Part shown: positions 1-8,452 of the stretch, one piece after another
How positions within the stretch are numbered: position 1 is the stretch's first letter
Layout: each line of letters starts with the position of its first letter
NCBI RefSeq assembly: GCF_025996515.1
Contig: NZ_BLRH01000035.1
Span: forward strand, 496,001 to 560,000
Source of the DNA: Rhizohabitans arisaemae
Lineage (GTDB): Bacteria; Actinomycetota; Actinomycetes; Streptosporangiales; Streptosporangiaceae
Direction: 5' to 3'
DNA length: 64,000 bases
Made by a program: the position numbers and the translations under genes
The notes under the pieces: model-generated
The model's database searches: none
The model's input: only the letters and a program-made list of their open reading frames with translations
Told to the model about the DNA's origin: nothing

Positions 1-849
1 ATCGCGGCTCGCCGGGTCAACGCGGCGGAACTCGAGCATCGCCCGTCGGCAGATCCGGGCGACCTGGTGGTCGCCGTGTCGCAATCCGGCCGCAGCCGGG
101 AGACCGTGGGCGCCCTGCGGCATGTGACGTCACGCACCCTCGCGATCGTGAACGTGACGGATTCGCCTATCGCGGCGCGCACGGACGAGGCGATCCTGCT
201 AGGTGACCTGCCGGACAGTCTCGCCTCGACGATCGGGTACACGGCGACCGTCGCGGCGGCGTCGATGCTCGCGGAGTCCTGGGCGCTCGGAGCTCCGTCT
301 CCCCATTGGGATTCACTCGGCGATCGCCTCGCCGTGTTCCTGACAGCGGTACCTGACGAGATCACGCTCCTCGCGGAGCTGCTCGACGAAGCCCACGTCG
401 TCGACGTCGTCGCGCCCGTGGAGCACCTGGGCGCGGCCGAGGCCGCCGCGCTCCTCCTGCGCGAGGTGCCTCGCGTGCCCGCGGCGCCGTTCGAGTCCCG
501 CCAGTATCTGCACGGGTTGATGGAAGCGGCCGGCCCCGGCACACTCCACCTCGTCTTCGACGGGCCCGACAGCGTTCACCTGCTGCCGAGCCTGGCGAAG
601 GGGTCGGGCCGGGTGCTGCGATTCGGATCGAACGCGACGACGTACGGGCCGGAGGGCGACGGCGTGCTCACGATCTCGCCACCGGCCGTGTCCGCCGCGG
701 AAACGTCGATCTTCACCGCGGCGGTGCTTCAGCAGGCGGCCCGGCTCGTGTCGCGCTCGCGCTCGATCGACCCGGACGAGTTCCTGTTCCTCGACACAGA
801 CATCAAACTCGGAGATGAGGTGGTCGAAGATAATGAGCCACGGAGATGA
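1..849 (+). CDS. SIS-domain phosphosugar isomerase/deaminase-like protein (5' partial)
   Basis: The reading frame is open from base 1, so the N-terminus lies outside the window. The visible 282 residues include the SIS signature VVAVSQSGRSRET (phosphosugar-binding serine loop) and a second SIS half after about residue 110. This is the architecture of AgaS/GlmS-isomerase-type proteins that isomerise or deaminate aldose/ketose phosphates in the cytoplasm. It precedes a GntR/UTRA regulator (stop 34 bases before that regulator's SD-supported ATG) and nagA, so glucosamine-6-phosphate deaminase (NagB-II type) is the most likely role. Exact substrate is inferred from context only. Confidence 0.85.
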   Translation: MAARRVNAAELEHRPSADPGDLVVAVSQSGRSRETVGALRHVTSRTLAIVNVTDSPIAARTDEAILLGDLPDSLASTIGYTATVAAASMLAESWALGAPSPHWDSLGDRLAVFLTAVPDEITLLAELLDEAHVVDVVAPVEHLGAAEAAALLLREVPRVPAAPFESRQYLHGLMEAAGPGTLHLVFDGPDSVHLLPSLAKGSGRVLRFGSNATTYGPEGDGVLTISPPAVSAAETSIFTAAVLQQAARLVSRSRSIDPDEFLFLDTDIKLGDEVVEDNEPRR

Positions 850-883
850 TCGGCCGCAGCCGCGGCACGGAGAGGGGAACACG

Positions 884-1684
884 ATGGCGGACGGTTCGCT
901 GCTGCACCGCAGAATCAGCGATGCGTTACGCGAGCAGATCGAGCGTGGGGAGCTGGCACGTGGCTCCCGCGTGCCATCGGAGCGCACCCTCGCGGAGCAG
1001 TTCGGCGTCAGCCGCCTGACGGTCAGACAGGCCCTCAAAGACCTCGAACTCGAGGGGCTCGTCCAGGTGATCGGCGGAATCCGGTGGATCACCCGCCTTG
1101 AGAGCTCGATCGAGGAGGGCGGATCGGGACTCGTGAGCTTCTCCGATCTGGCCGCCGCCAACGGATTCCGGGTGACCTCGCGGGTGCTCACGTACCAGAC
1201 GCGGTCGAGCACGCTCGACGAGGCCTCGGTGCTCGGGATCGCGCCCGGCGCCGACGTCATCGACCTGGCCCGTCTGCGCTTCCTCGACGGGGTGCCCGTC
1301 GTCGTCGACTACACCCTCATCCCCGAAGCGGTCGCCCCCGGCCTCGAGGGCGTCGACTTCACGACCGAATCGCTCTACGCGATCCTCGCCGAACGGTTCG
1401 GCGTCCACACCGTCAACGCGGAGTGCGTCATCGAGGCACGTGGGGCGAGCCCCGAGCTGGCCGAGTACCTCGGCTTGAGCGCGGGGGAGCCGATTCTGGA
1501 GATCATCCAGCTGATCTACGACGATCGCGGCCGCGTCGTCCAATCGGGCCGGAGCGTGTACCGCGGCGACCGATACCGTTTCCGCGCGCTCCTGGAGTCG
1601 GGCCGTGGTGCCAGGAGAACGGTCAACCGAGCCGTGGAGCGCGTGACCGACCCGTCGCCGAACTTCGGGAAGGTGCTGCGGTGA
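884..1684 (+). CDS. GntR family transcriptional regulator with UTRA domain
   Basis: 266 residues. The N-terminal winged helix holds 'RVPSERTLAEQFGVSRLTVRQAL', the GntR recognition helix (residues about 27-50), and the rest is a UTRA effector-binding domain of the HutC/DasR subfamily. An upstream ATG at 815 or 833 is in frame, but AGAGGGG at 871-877 sits 6 bases before the ATG at 884, so I use that start. The stop overlaps the GTG of nagA by 4 bases (GTGA), so the two are translationally coupled. By family and context it should respond to an amino-sugar phosphate (GlcNAc-6-P or GlcN-6-P) and control this operon. Confidence 0.9.
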   Translation: MADGSLLHRRISDALREQIERGELARGSRVPSERTLAEQFGVSRLTVRQALKDLELEGLVQVIGGIRWITRLESSIEEGGSGLVSFSDLAAANGFRVTSRVLTYQTRSSTLDEASVLGIAPGADVIDLARLRFLDGVPVVVDYTLIPEAVAPGLEGVDFTTESLYAILAERFGVHTVNAECVIEARGASPELAEYLGLSAGEPILEIIQLIYDDRGRVVQSGRSVYRGDRYRFRALLESGRGARRTVNRAVERVTDPSPNFGKVLR

Positions 1685-2778
1685 GGATCTCCGCGAGCGG
1701 GGCGGTGATCTCGGGCGCCTGGGTCGCGGGCGACCTCGAGATCCATGACGGGCGGGTCGTACGCTGCGGACTCCCGGCGACGGGCAAGGGCGTCGTGCTG
1801 CCCGGGCTCATCGACGCCCATGTCTGCGGGTACGCGGGCGCCGACTTCAACACCGCGGACGCGGAAGGCATCGCGATCGCGCGCGCCGCGCTGCTGCGTG
1901 ACGGGGTGTTCGCGTTCCAGCCGACCGTCATCACCGATGACGTGGACGTGATGGTCCGCCAGTTCCGTCGGATCGCCGACGCGCCAGGCGAGGCGCACGG
2001 GCTCTCCGGAATCCTGGGCGTGCACGCCGAAGGGCCGTTTCTCTCACCGGACCACCGCGGGGTGCATCGACCCGAGTTCCTGCGAAAGCCTGACATCGAC
2101 ATCGTGACGCGGCTGCGTGAAGCGGGGCCGTTGACCACCCTCACCATCGCCCCCGAGCTGGACGGCGCGCTGCCGCTCATCTCCTGGGCCGCGCGCCAGG
2201 GAATCGCGGTGCACCTGGGCCACACCGGCGCCGACGCGGCGACGGCGCGCGAGGCCTTCGCCCGCGGCGCCCGCGGCGTGACGCACCTCTTCAACGGGAT
2301 GGCGCCGTTCCACCACCGCGAGCCGAACGTGGCGGCGGTGGCGCTCGCGCGAAGCGGCATCACGATCCAGCTCATCGCCGACGATGTACATGTCGCGACC
2401 GAGGTCGCCGAGACCGCGCTCCGCGCGGCCGCCGATCGGATCGTGCTCGTCACCGACTCCACCTCGGCCGCCGGGGGCGCCGACGGGCCGCTCACGATCG
2501 CCGGGCTGTCCGTCATGGTGGTCGACGGTGTTCCCCGGCTCGCGGACGGAACCCTCGCCGGCAGCACCGTCACGCTCTTCGAGCAGGTGGCCCGGCTCGT
2601 CCGGCGCGGCTGGGCTCCGGACACGGCGGTCAACCTGGCCAGCCGCGCCCCGGCCCGCACCCTGACACGCGCCGGATCGGGCGAACTACAGCTCGGCGGG
2701 CTGGCCGACCTGCTCGTCACAACCGACGACTTCCGGCTGGACCGCGTCCTCCAGGCCGGCGTGGACGTCAAGCGCTGA
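1681..2778 (+). CDS. nagA: N-acetylglucosamine-6-phosphate deacetylase
   Basis: 365 residues, usual length. Removes acetate from GlcNAc-6-P to give GlcN-6-P. Amidohydrolase motifs appear in order: 'LPGLIDAHVCGYAGADF' (metal-binding strand 1, with Cys where many homologues have a second His), 'HAEGPFLSPDHRGVH' (metal Glu), 'HLGHTGA' (metal His), 'THLFNGM' (metal His, substrate Asn) and 'LVTDSTSAAG' (catalytic Asp). Starts at GTG 1681 inside the GntR stop (GTGA overlap). The longer in-frame extension to 1423 lies wholly inside the GntR gene and is rejected. With the upstream SIS protein it makes a short GlcNAc catabolic operon. Confidence 0.93.
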   Translation: MRISASGAVISGAWVAGDLEIHDGRVVRCGLPATGKGVVLPGLIDAHVCGYAGADFNTADAEGIAIARAALLRDGVFAFQPTVITDDVDVMVRQFRRIADAPGEAHGLSGILGVHAEGPFLSPDHRGVHRPEFLRKPDIDIVTRLREAGPLTTLTIAPELDGALPLISWAARQGIAVHLGHTGADAATAREAFARGARGVTHLFNGMAPFHHREPNVAAVALARSGITIQLIADDVHVATEVAETALRAAADRIVLVTDSTSAAGGADGPLTIAGLSVMVVDGVPRLADGTLAGSTVTLFEQVARLVRRGWAPDTAVNLASRAPARTLTRAGSGELQLGGLADLLVTTDDFRLDRVLQAGVDVKR

Positions 2779-3061
2779 CCGATATCCCCGCCCCTACTCG
2801 GCTTCGACGACCTCCGACCTGCCGGACTGGCGCGTGGCTTCGAGGGGTTTCACGTCGATGCGCATCCACGGGTACATCGGCGAACGCCGGAAGATCGAGA
2901 CGGACGGCAAGGTCATCTGGCGCGGAGGACGTCCGGCCGGTGACGTACGGGCCGTGCCCCGCGGGGACACCGTCGTCTTCTCCGGCATCCGCGGCGACCA
3001 CACCTTCGCCTGGAGGGGTGACCAGCCAACCGCGCGGAGGGGCGGTAAGAACTTTGCCGTT
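2779..3061. other. Intergenic region with a possible truncated reading frame
   Basis: No gene recognised. A plus-strand frame runs through about 2780-3060 with ordinary-looking protein ('RIHGYIGERRKIETDGKV', then 'VVFSGIRGDHTFAWRGD'), which reads like the C-terminal piece of a lost gene. I cannot assign a family. It has no SD-supported start, and the frame continues into unrelated sequence after 3060. Treat as debris between the nagA operon and the scar region that follows. Confidence 0.3.
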
Positions 3062-3092
3062 GTGACCGGACGAGACGGCCGCGTCCGGTCAC
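3062..3092. terminator. Inverted repeat, probable terminator
   Basis: Perfect 11-bp arms GTGACCGGACG / CGTCCGGTCAC separated by 9 bases. It lies about 30 bases beyond the end of the minus-strand methyltransferase remnant and 280 bases after nagA, so it could serve either strand. No T-run follows, which is common for actinomycete terminators. Confidence 0.5.
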
Positions 3093-3123
3093 CTGGCATG
3101 CCGGGATCGGCGACGTCAGCGCT

Positions 3124-3285
3124 TCACCTTTCCTTCTTGGTCGCGACGATGAGTTCGACGGGGCCGGGGATCACGGTGACGTCGCCGAAACCGCTCTCCC
3201 GCAGGAGGCGTTCGTAGTGGTCGATCTCGTACAGGCGGCTGACACAGGCGTCGATCCCCATGAGGAAGTACGACCAGAAGAACTG
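3124..3285 (-). pseudogene. Methyltransferase C-terminal remnant (duplicate of the gene at 10637-11668)
   Basis: The last 53 codons encode 'FFWSYFLMGIDACVSRLYE' followed by 'HYERLLRESGFGDVTV' and 'PGPVELIVATKKER'. These match the end of the intact methyltransferase at 10637-11668 ('FFWSYFLMGVDACVSRLYE', 'HYVRLLRESGFGDVVV', 'PGPVELIVATKKDL') nearly residue for residue, in the same orientation. Upstream of residue Phe of FFWSY the frame switches to unrelated sequence (about 3290-3400, then IS256-like), so only the tail is left. It lacks the SAM-binding domain and cannot be functional. Confidence 0.85.
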
Positions 3286-3405
3286 GGCAAGGTGACACAC
3301 ATCAGGGCCGAAGACGTCTTCCCGCAGCCTCTCCACGCCTTGGCGTAATTGCCTCGTGCGCAGGACTTCAGACATTCTTGCGTACGACTTCGGAAATCGA
3401 CACCG

Positions 3406-3600
3406 TGTTTCCGAGCGGAGCACGCCGGACTCACGGTAGTCGTCTTTGAGTACCATCAGTTCCTTGGAGCCGTCGGCACGGACCCCGATCAGAGCCTTAG
3501 TCGACGACCACGCGTTCGGAACCCTCAAGCCGCCCAAGACCACATTCGGACCTGGGCTTCTTCGTAGGCGAACCGAATGGTCAAGGCCGTGCAATTGCAC
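3406..3600 (-). pseudogene. IS256/Mutator-type transposase remnant
   Basis: The minus-strand frame encodes 'VQLHGLDHSVRLRR', then 'KALIGVRADGSKELMVL' and 'DDYRES'. The IS256 family core reads roughly DGIHxxVRL...VLIGVRADGxKELxALxDGYRES, so this is a recognisable but decayed internal slice, with a short insertion between the two motifs. No terminal inverted repeats and no start were found. It is fused in frame to the methyltransferase tail downstream, showing how the scar formed. Confidence 0.6.
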
Positions 3601-3738
3601 GGTCGGTTGCTCGGTGGTTACTCTTCGGCCATCGGCACCTGTGAACACGCGGTGGCATTTGGGGTATTTCGGGGACGGCGGAAAGGGGTGGAGCGTTACA
3701 AGGAAACGCACTTAGGTATGGCCTTACACAAAGGCTAG

Positions 3739-3782
3739 CGACTCTTGATCAGCGGGCCGGGGTTCGAGTCCCTGGCGGCGCA
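3739..3782 (+). repeat. tRNA-Lys(CTT) 3'-end remnant, candidate attachment-site copy
   Basis: The segment runs from the anticodon arm (ACTCTTGATC, anticodon CTT) through the T-arm (GGGGTTCGAGTCCC) to the acceptor 3' strand GGCGGCGCACC. This is the 3' half of an actinomycete tRNA-Lys with one base deleted in the variable loop. The 5' half is absent, so it is not a working tRNA. It is followed at once by a strong hairpin (3790-3823). A second degenerate copy in the same orientation is at 10512-10553 and a third at 61336-61389. Integrases often use tRNA 3' ends, so I read these as att scars. Confidence 0.7.
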
Positions 3783-3789
3783 CCCGTTA

Positions 3790-3823
3790 GAAACCCTGGC
3801 TCAGGGCGCTGAGCCAGGGTTTC
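3790..3823 (+). terminator. Rho-independent-type hairpin behind the tRNA-Lys remnant
   Basis: Perfect 14-bp stem GAAACCCTGGCTCA / TGAGCCAGGGTTTC with a GGGCGC loop. Its position, 8 bases after the tRNA 3' end, is where a tRNA transcription terminator would sit, which supports this copy being the original tRNA-side junction. Confidence 0.75.
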
Positions 3824-4104
3824 TCGGTTCTTAGCGGACCTCCGCCAGCCTGCGGATAGACCGAGGTGCTCTATCAACGGCTAGGTGCGTGTGGGTGTGG
3901 CCTATTTCCGTGATCCACATTTCCAGGAACACGATCATGTTGAGTCGGCTGCAGGCCGGTGCTGGCGTTGGGATACTGCTGTGTGTCAACCATAGAGCTT
4001 CAGGCGGTCGTGTTCCTCGGCGACTTGCTGGTCGACCTCGGGGACGGTGGACAGATGCTACACCTGCAGAATGTTGCTGACCTTCTAAGGGGGAACTTCG
4101 GCGA

Positions 4105-4160
4105 GCTGGTTTTGTTCGCGAGAAGTGGATCTGGATCAAACTCTCGCGAACAAAACCAGC
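4105..4160. repeat. Long inverted repeat (19-bp perfect arms) in a gene-free stretch
   Basis: Arms 4105-4123 (GCTGGTTTTGTTCGCGAGA) and 4142-4160 are exact reverse complements around an 18-base spacer. The surrounding stretch 3824-4442 contains no gene I can support. It lies about 280 bases beyond the end of the minus-strand operon, so it could be that operon's terminator. It could also be a recombination or IS terminal structure. Confidence 0.5.
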
Positions 4161-4442
4161 GAGCCATTTGTCGAGCACGCACGAGCCCTCGGTAGGCACC
4201 TTGATCTGTGATCTTTAGCGTAGGGCATGCGGGGTTGGCAATGGCACGTGCCCGCAAGGCGTAGATGCTTGACATCGCATCCATTCGGGCGGCGGCAGTC
4301 GCGACCGGTATTTAGTGATCTTCTGCGAGGAGATCAAGAGGGCCAGGGCCGCCATCGCAAGACAACCCCCTCGACATCAGCGCACCCGAACATGCCTGTG
4401 GGCGCGCTGCCTGTCATCCAGATGATCTTCTTCCGTCATGTT

Positions 4443-5600
4443 CTACGTGAGTTCACCGGTGTCAGAGGACTCTGGAGTGGCCAGAAGAGATCGGGCCTGA
4501 GCCCCCCAGCCACTGACGTAACTGTTCGCCGAGGCCATCCGAGCTACGGCTGATGTGATCTTGGAGAGTGGCTTGCGAAGCTGGCGGCTGAGGTCTTTCC
4601 CCGAGTCGATGACATGGGACATCTCCAGGAGATAGCCGATGGCCTCGTTTGCGATTTCCTCCAGATCAATGAGACTGCTCAGGATCTCGTTGGTCTCTTC
4701 GGGACGCTCGTTGAGAGGTAGGCTCTCAACATGGGCGAGGACTAGGCGGACGCCGGCGTCGGCTGAGTACAGCCGCTCTGTGCAGTGTTTCGAGCTCGTA
4801 TCCATGTCGTTCGCAGGCCCACTGATTGCGGTCGCGAAACGCAGTATGACGGCCAGCATCGCCGTTGGCCGACGTTCCCCTTCCGTGAGCCTGCTGATTT
4901 CTGGAAGAAACGCGTCACAGGCTTCCATGATGGCTTGCAAGGAAGCGGTCAGATTCTCCAGATCGTCGACTATGGCCACCATCTCGACTTCGATCTGAGC
5001 GTAGGCGTCCAGTAGCCCCAGTGCGTCTTCTTTCTCGTCGATGGTGACGACGTCAGAGTTGACGACTGCGCCGTGCAGGATACGGGCCGGTGTGAGGATG
5101 TCGAATCCATTGCGAATGCCGAGTTCCAGCGTCTGGCGAAGAGCTTCACGAGCCTCGATCAGTCCGCCCTTGGTTCGGCCATACATGATGGTGCGGACCT
5201 TGGCGAGATAGAAAGGCAGGTCCGCTGCGTCGGCCGCGTCGCGGAGCTGGATCGTGGGTTTCCCTGTTCCCTGCCGGAGCGCCAGCTCCCAAATCACGTT
5301 GGGGTTGAGGCCAGTAAGATCGGCGATGACGAGGTCGGCCTCCTTGACGTGGCGGCAGATCTGGTCGGCGATTTCCCCAGTGCTGGGCAATTCGTCCGCT
5401 CGGATTGGGGTGATACCGAAGGCTGCGCAGGCAGTCTGAATAACGTTCTCGTAGACAACGCGCATTTCTTCGTAGATCTTCAACTTGGGGCTTCCCGCTT
5501 TGGCGTAGGGATCCCCGAGCGGTCCGAGTACGAAACACGACCAGGTTCCACCCAGTTCCTCTGCTGGGGCCCCGGCAATGGGGATATTGGCGATTGTCAA
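4443..5600 (-). CDS. TIR-like / nucleoside 2-deoxyribosyltransferase-like protein
   Basis: 385 residues. The N-terminal third has the fold signature shared by nucleoside 2-deoxyribosyltransferases and TIR-like NAD-processing domains: 'SCFVLGPLGDPY' (strand 1), 'RADELPSTGEIADQI', then 'EADLVIADLTGLNPNVIWEL', where the Glu of NVIWEL is the expected catalytic residue. The remaining 230 residues look mostly helical and are not recognised. The start is TTG at 5600, supported by AGGAGG at 5605-5610 and a 4-base overlap with the upstream HTH gene stop. Last gene of the six-gene operon. By analogy with TIR and deoxyribosyltransferase-like effectors it may hydrolyse a nucleotide or NAD; that is inference. 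Confidence 0.7.
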   Translation of the reverse strand: MTIANIPIAGAPAEELGGTWSCFVLGPLGDPYAKAGSPKLKIYEEMRVVYENVIQTACAAFGITPIRADELPSTGEIADQICRHVKEADLVIADLTGLNPNVIWELALRQGTGKPTIQLRDAADAADLPFYLAKVRTIMYGRTKGGLIEAREALRQTLELGIRNGFDILTPARILHGAVVNSDVVTIDEKEDALGLLDAYAQIEVEMVAIVDDLENLTASLQAIMEACDAFLPEISRLTEGERRPTAMLAVILRFATAISGPANDMDTSSKHCTERLYSADAGVRLVLAHVESLPLNERPEETNEILSSLIDLEEIANEAIGYLLEMSHVIDSGKDLSRQLRKPLSKITSAVARMASANSYVSGWGAQARSLLATPESSDTGELT

Positions 5601-5872
5601 CGAACCTCCTCATATTCTCTGGCGTGGTGGATACCCGATTTGATGTGCTCTGCATGAACGGGAACCTGCTCGAGTCCGAGCGCTTCCATCAACAGGGCTG
5701 TGGGGATGCGGTAATGGCGGCCGATGCGTAGGACAGAGCAGGGAAACGCGTCCGTGTGGATCAGCCGGTAAGCAGTGGCACGACAGATACCGAGGGCTTT
5801 CGCCGCGGTGGGAAGATCGAGTGTCAGCGGAAGGTCGAATGCTTCCGCGAAGGTGAGCGGTGTCTTGATCAA
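5597..5872 (-). CDS. Small excisionase/MerR-type helix-turn-helix protein
   Basis: 91 residues. A single HTH_17-like domain is visible: 'TAAKALGICRATAYRLIHTD' is the helix-turn-helix, followed by the short wing 'VLRIGRHYRIPTALLMEALG'. Proteins of this size and make-up bind DNA as excisionases (recombination directionality factors) or as small regulators. It overlaps both neighbours by 4 bases (ATGA upstream, TTGA downstream), so it is co-translated with the 236-aa protein and the TIR-like protein. No integrase gene is in the island, so a regulatory role is at least as likely as excision. Confidence 0.75.
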   Translation of the reverse strand: MIKTPLTFAEAFDLPLTLDLPTAAKALGICRATAYRLIHTDAFPCSVLRIGRHYRIPTALLMEALGLEQVPVHAEHIKSGIHHAREYEEVR

Positions 5873-6579
5873 CGGCGCGCTCCGATCGCGCGAAGCGAGA
5901 TGTGTCCCGTCGCCGCATCATCCAGCGGCCGTCGTGCGCGGAGGACGATATCGGCAAGTCCCAACCGGTAGGCGAGCGTCCCAAGACGTTCACCCTCGAT
6001 CCGGGTGGAGTCAGCGACGAAACGGAGGGGAGCGGAGAGTCGGTCAGGCCGTGGTGGTGGAATGAACTCCAATTCCCAGCCGCTTTCGGCGTACGACTCT
6101 AGGTCGTCGCGTGCCATGAGGTCGCACGAGTCGTTGACCGGTCGCTCCCGTCTGGCGGCGCATGCGAGTGCCCAGGTGCTCCTCGATGCGGCTATGAGGA
6201 GACTCTCACTGGCATCGAGCCGGTTCAGGTCGATGTTGTGCAGATTCTCCAGGAAGGCGGTGACGAACTCGGCCTCCAGATCCTCGCGAGATTCGCGGAA
6301 GCGGCTGGAGATCATGGACATGACGCGAGTCATCCATGGTTCGGCCAGCCAGACCGCAAACAGGAAACTTAGCTCTTGGTCGGGTTCGCCATGCCGTGCT
6401 GCCAGGATTGCAGCACGCCAGACGGCTTCGTATGGCCTGTTGCCCCTGATCGAGGCTTTCGCCTCCTGCGGAGTGAGACGGATCAGGCCGGAACTCGTGT
6501 CAACCAGCAGACCGGGATGCTGCTCGACAACGCGCGTCTCGATTGTCTGGAACAGGACGTTTCGTGGACGCAATGTCAT
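5869..6579 (-). CDS. Unrecognised 236-aa protein, weakly sigma-factor-like
   Basis: Not confidently recognised. The middle ('ISSRFRESREDLEAEFVTAF' and the following 'LENLHNID') resembles in pattern the helical region 2 of sigma-70-like proteins, where a 'sDLeqE' stretch is followed by a leucine-rich helix. No clear region 4 helix-turn-helix is seen. Residues 1-60 are unlike anything I know. Start ATG 6579 is backed by GAGGAGAG just upstream, which overlaps the end of the STAND-like gene (10-base gap). The stop overlaps the next gene by ATGA. Its fixed place in the operon suggests a functional link with the HTH protein and the TIR-like protein. Confidence 0.6.
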   Translation of the reverse strand: MTLRPRNVLFQTIETRVVEQHPGLLVDTSSGLIRLTPQEAKASIRGNRPYEAVWRAAILAARHGEPDQELSFLFAVWLAEPWMTRVMSMISSRFRESREDLEAEFVTAFLENLHNIDLNRLDASESLLIAASRSTWALACAARRERPVNDSCDLMARDDLESYAESGWELEFIPPPRPDRLSAPLRFVADSTRIEGERLGTLAYRLGLADIVLRARRPLDDAATGHISLRAIGARR

Positions 6580-6589
6580 TGATCTCTCC

Positions 6590-8452
6590 TCAGTACTGTT
6601 GATCGAGAACGGCGAGGAGCTGCTGGATGGCTGGATGCCGGTCCTCCCGTACTGTCGCTAGGAGCGCATCAAATGGTGCGGATCCGTCGGGGGAGAGGTA
6701 GGCGAATCGCTGCCAGGCGAGCATGGTGTCGCGGAGGCGTGACCCTGATCCGTGCGAACGTGTCACCCGACGAATGAGAATGGCTACCGAGCGTCTACCA
6801 GACTCCTTCACGATGTGCGCCTGGAACCAGGTGAGATATCTGGACAGGAGCCTGGGAAAGAGTGTTGTGGCGTAGCGTGTCTCCGCTTGGCCTGACTCCG
6901 TCCATCGCGTCAGCTCCTGCAGGACAACCGTCCGGTCACCCTGGTAGAACCGGTCCATCAGGGCTTCATCGATAGCGTTCGCGATGCGTGGGGCAGGATC
7001 CAAGTCTGAGTTTCGGATGAGCCTGACGACCAAGCCTAGGATGGGTGCGGTAGGCGTGGTCTCGGCACTGCCGCCGCAGGTCAGCGCTGTCACATAGCGG
7101 AGCCGCTCGTCGGTGCTGCCGGCCCAGCCGCCGAGCTGGGCGAAGATCTCGTCGGCATGTGTCATCTCAGCCACGAGGGTTCGCAGCGCGGCAGCGGCGA
7201 CCTTTGGGCCGCGTGGGTCGCGGGAAACGGCGCTGGCCCGAATCCGAGTCAGTTGCAGGTGTCGTGGGTGGACAACGGCCGACGTTGCGAGTGCCTGGCC
7301 TGCGGGCGGGATCAGTTCGGCCTCGGGCACACTGCGCAGCCACTCGGCGGCTGGCTCGGCGAGCGGGCCCCGCCAAACCTGACGGAGGATTGCTTTCGCC
7401 CAACGGCTGCGGGCGAAGACCACCCGGACCGGTGGGTCGTTGTGGCTATGCCTGACCGTCTCGACTCGCACGCCGACAGGGCGCAGGAGCGTTTCCAGAG
7501 ACCGAGGGGCCGCTTCGTTGGGAACCGTTCCTGCGATGCGTGCCAAGCGCCGAGCCTGTTCCGATACTGTTTCGGGCGGTTGGCCGACGAAGGCGGCCGC
7601 CGAAATCAGGACGTGGCGGAGGTCCTTGTCCAGGAACCAATCAGGGATGAGTTCGTGGACTTCTCTGTCCGCCCCCTCGTCAAGAGTCGATCTGATCGCG
7701 GCAAGTCTGCTTCTGTGAAGGTGGTCAGACGTATCGAGAAGTGCTTCGAGGACGTCCATGGCGTCTTGGGGAGAGCCGTCGCGTGAGAGTACGTTCCTGA
7801 GAAAACCCGGGGGAAGACCTCGGGTCACAAGACCTCGTTCCGATTCCTCTGGGACAGCCGCTCTGAGGCGCGCCGCGAAGACCTCTTCGGCGGAGGGCGG
7901 CTGACAGCGTACGAGAGCAGGACCGATGAGCCCCATCGTCCGATCGTCGAGACGGACCCCTTCAGGGAGGATCACGACCATTACCGCGTCCGCTGCCATC
8001 AGCCTCTCCCTGACCGCCACAATAGCCGCGCGGGATTGCATCAGAAGACTCGGTGAGCCATCTACCAGATAGCCGTCAGCCGCGCCTGGTTCGGGCGTCC
8101 AAGTCGCGAAATCGACATCCGGGCTCAGGCAGCGAATGATCACCTTGTCGTTCCGAAGGCCTGCGAGAAGGGCGCAGGCCACGGTCCGACGTCCTGTGCC
8201 GCGTTCTCCGGCCAGGAACAGGAGCCCTTCGCGAAGACCCTTCCTCGCTTTGCGGATTCCCCTTACCGGCACGAAGCCAGGCACGGGTTCGACAAGCAAA
8301 GACCCGATCAGGTTGGGGCTCGCAGACGGCACCTCCAGAGGCGACCGGGGATGTGTGCAGGACTGACTGCCTTGAACCCTTCCGTTGTTCAGGTTGTGAG
8401 CGATGTTGATAAGGAACTGGAAGGGTTCCTTCGACGCGTCGTCATGCATCAC
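6590..8452 (-). CDS. STAND-like NTPase/sensor with degenerate P-loop
   Basis: 620 residues. After a 60-residue N-terminal stretch comes a P-loop-like element 'LFLAGERGTGRRTVACALL' (residues 78-96). The Walker A lysine is replaced by the RR pair, so nucleotide hydrolysis is doubtful. 'ADAVMVVILPEG' is in the Walker B position but lacks the usual acidic pair. The C-terminal half is leucine/arginine-rich and helical, like a sensor repeat domain. The N-terminus carries N-L-N-N-G-R-V-Q-G (residues 20-28), nearly the same motif as the C-terminus of the upstream cyclase-like protein. The two genes overlap by 11 bases. Most likely a signalling scaffold paired with that protein. Confidence 0.6.
   Translation of the reverse strand: MMHDDASKEPFQFLINIAHNLNNGRVQGSQSCTHPRSPLEVPSASPNLIGSLLVEPVPGFVPVRGIRKARKGLREGLLFLAGERGTGRRTVACALLAGLRNDKVIIRCLSPDVDFATWTPEPGAADGYLVDGSPSLLMQSRAAIVAVRERLMAADAVMVVILPEGVRLDDRTMGLIGPALVRCQPPSAEEVFAARLRAAVPEESERGLVTRGLPPGFLRNVLSRDGSPQDAMDVLEALLDTSDHLHRSRLAAIRSTLDEGADREVHELIPDWFLDKDLRHVLISAAAFVGQPPETVSEQARRLARIAGTVPNEAAPRSLETLLRPVGVRVETVRHSHNDPPVRVVFARSRWAKAILRQVWRGPLAEPAAEWLRSVPEAELIPPAGQALATSAVVHPRHLQLTRIRASAVSRDPRGPKVAAAALRTLVAEMTHADEIFAQLGGWAGSTDERLRYVTALTCGGSAETTPTAPILGLVVRLIRNSDLDPAPRIANAIDEALMDRFYQGDRTVVLQELTRWTESGQAETRYATTLFPRLLSRYLTWFQAHIVKESGRRSVAILIRRVTRSHGSGSRLRDTMLAWQRFAYLSPDGSAPFDALLATVREDRHPAIQQLLAVLDQQY

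Noticed and set aside
3739-3782. Functional tRNA-Lys gene
   Set aside because: Only the 3' half is present; D-arm and 5' acceptor strand are missing and the variable loop lacks a base.
5597-5872. Reading the small HTH gene as proof of a mobile excision module
   Set aside because: No integrase or replication gene is present; HTH_17 proteins also act as plain regulators.
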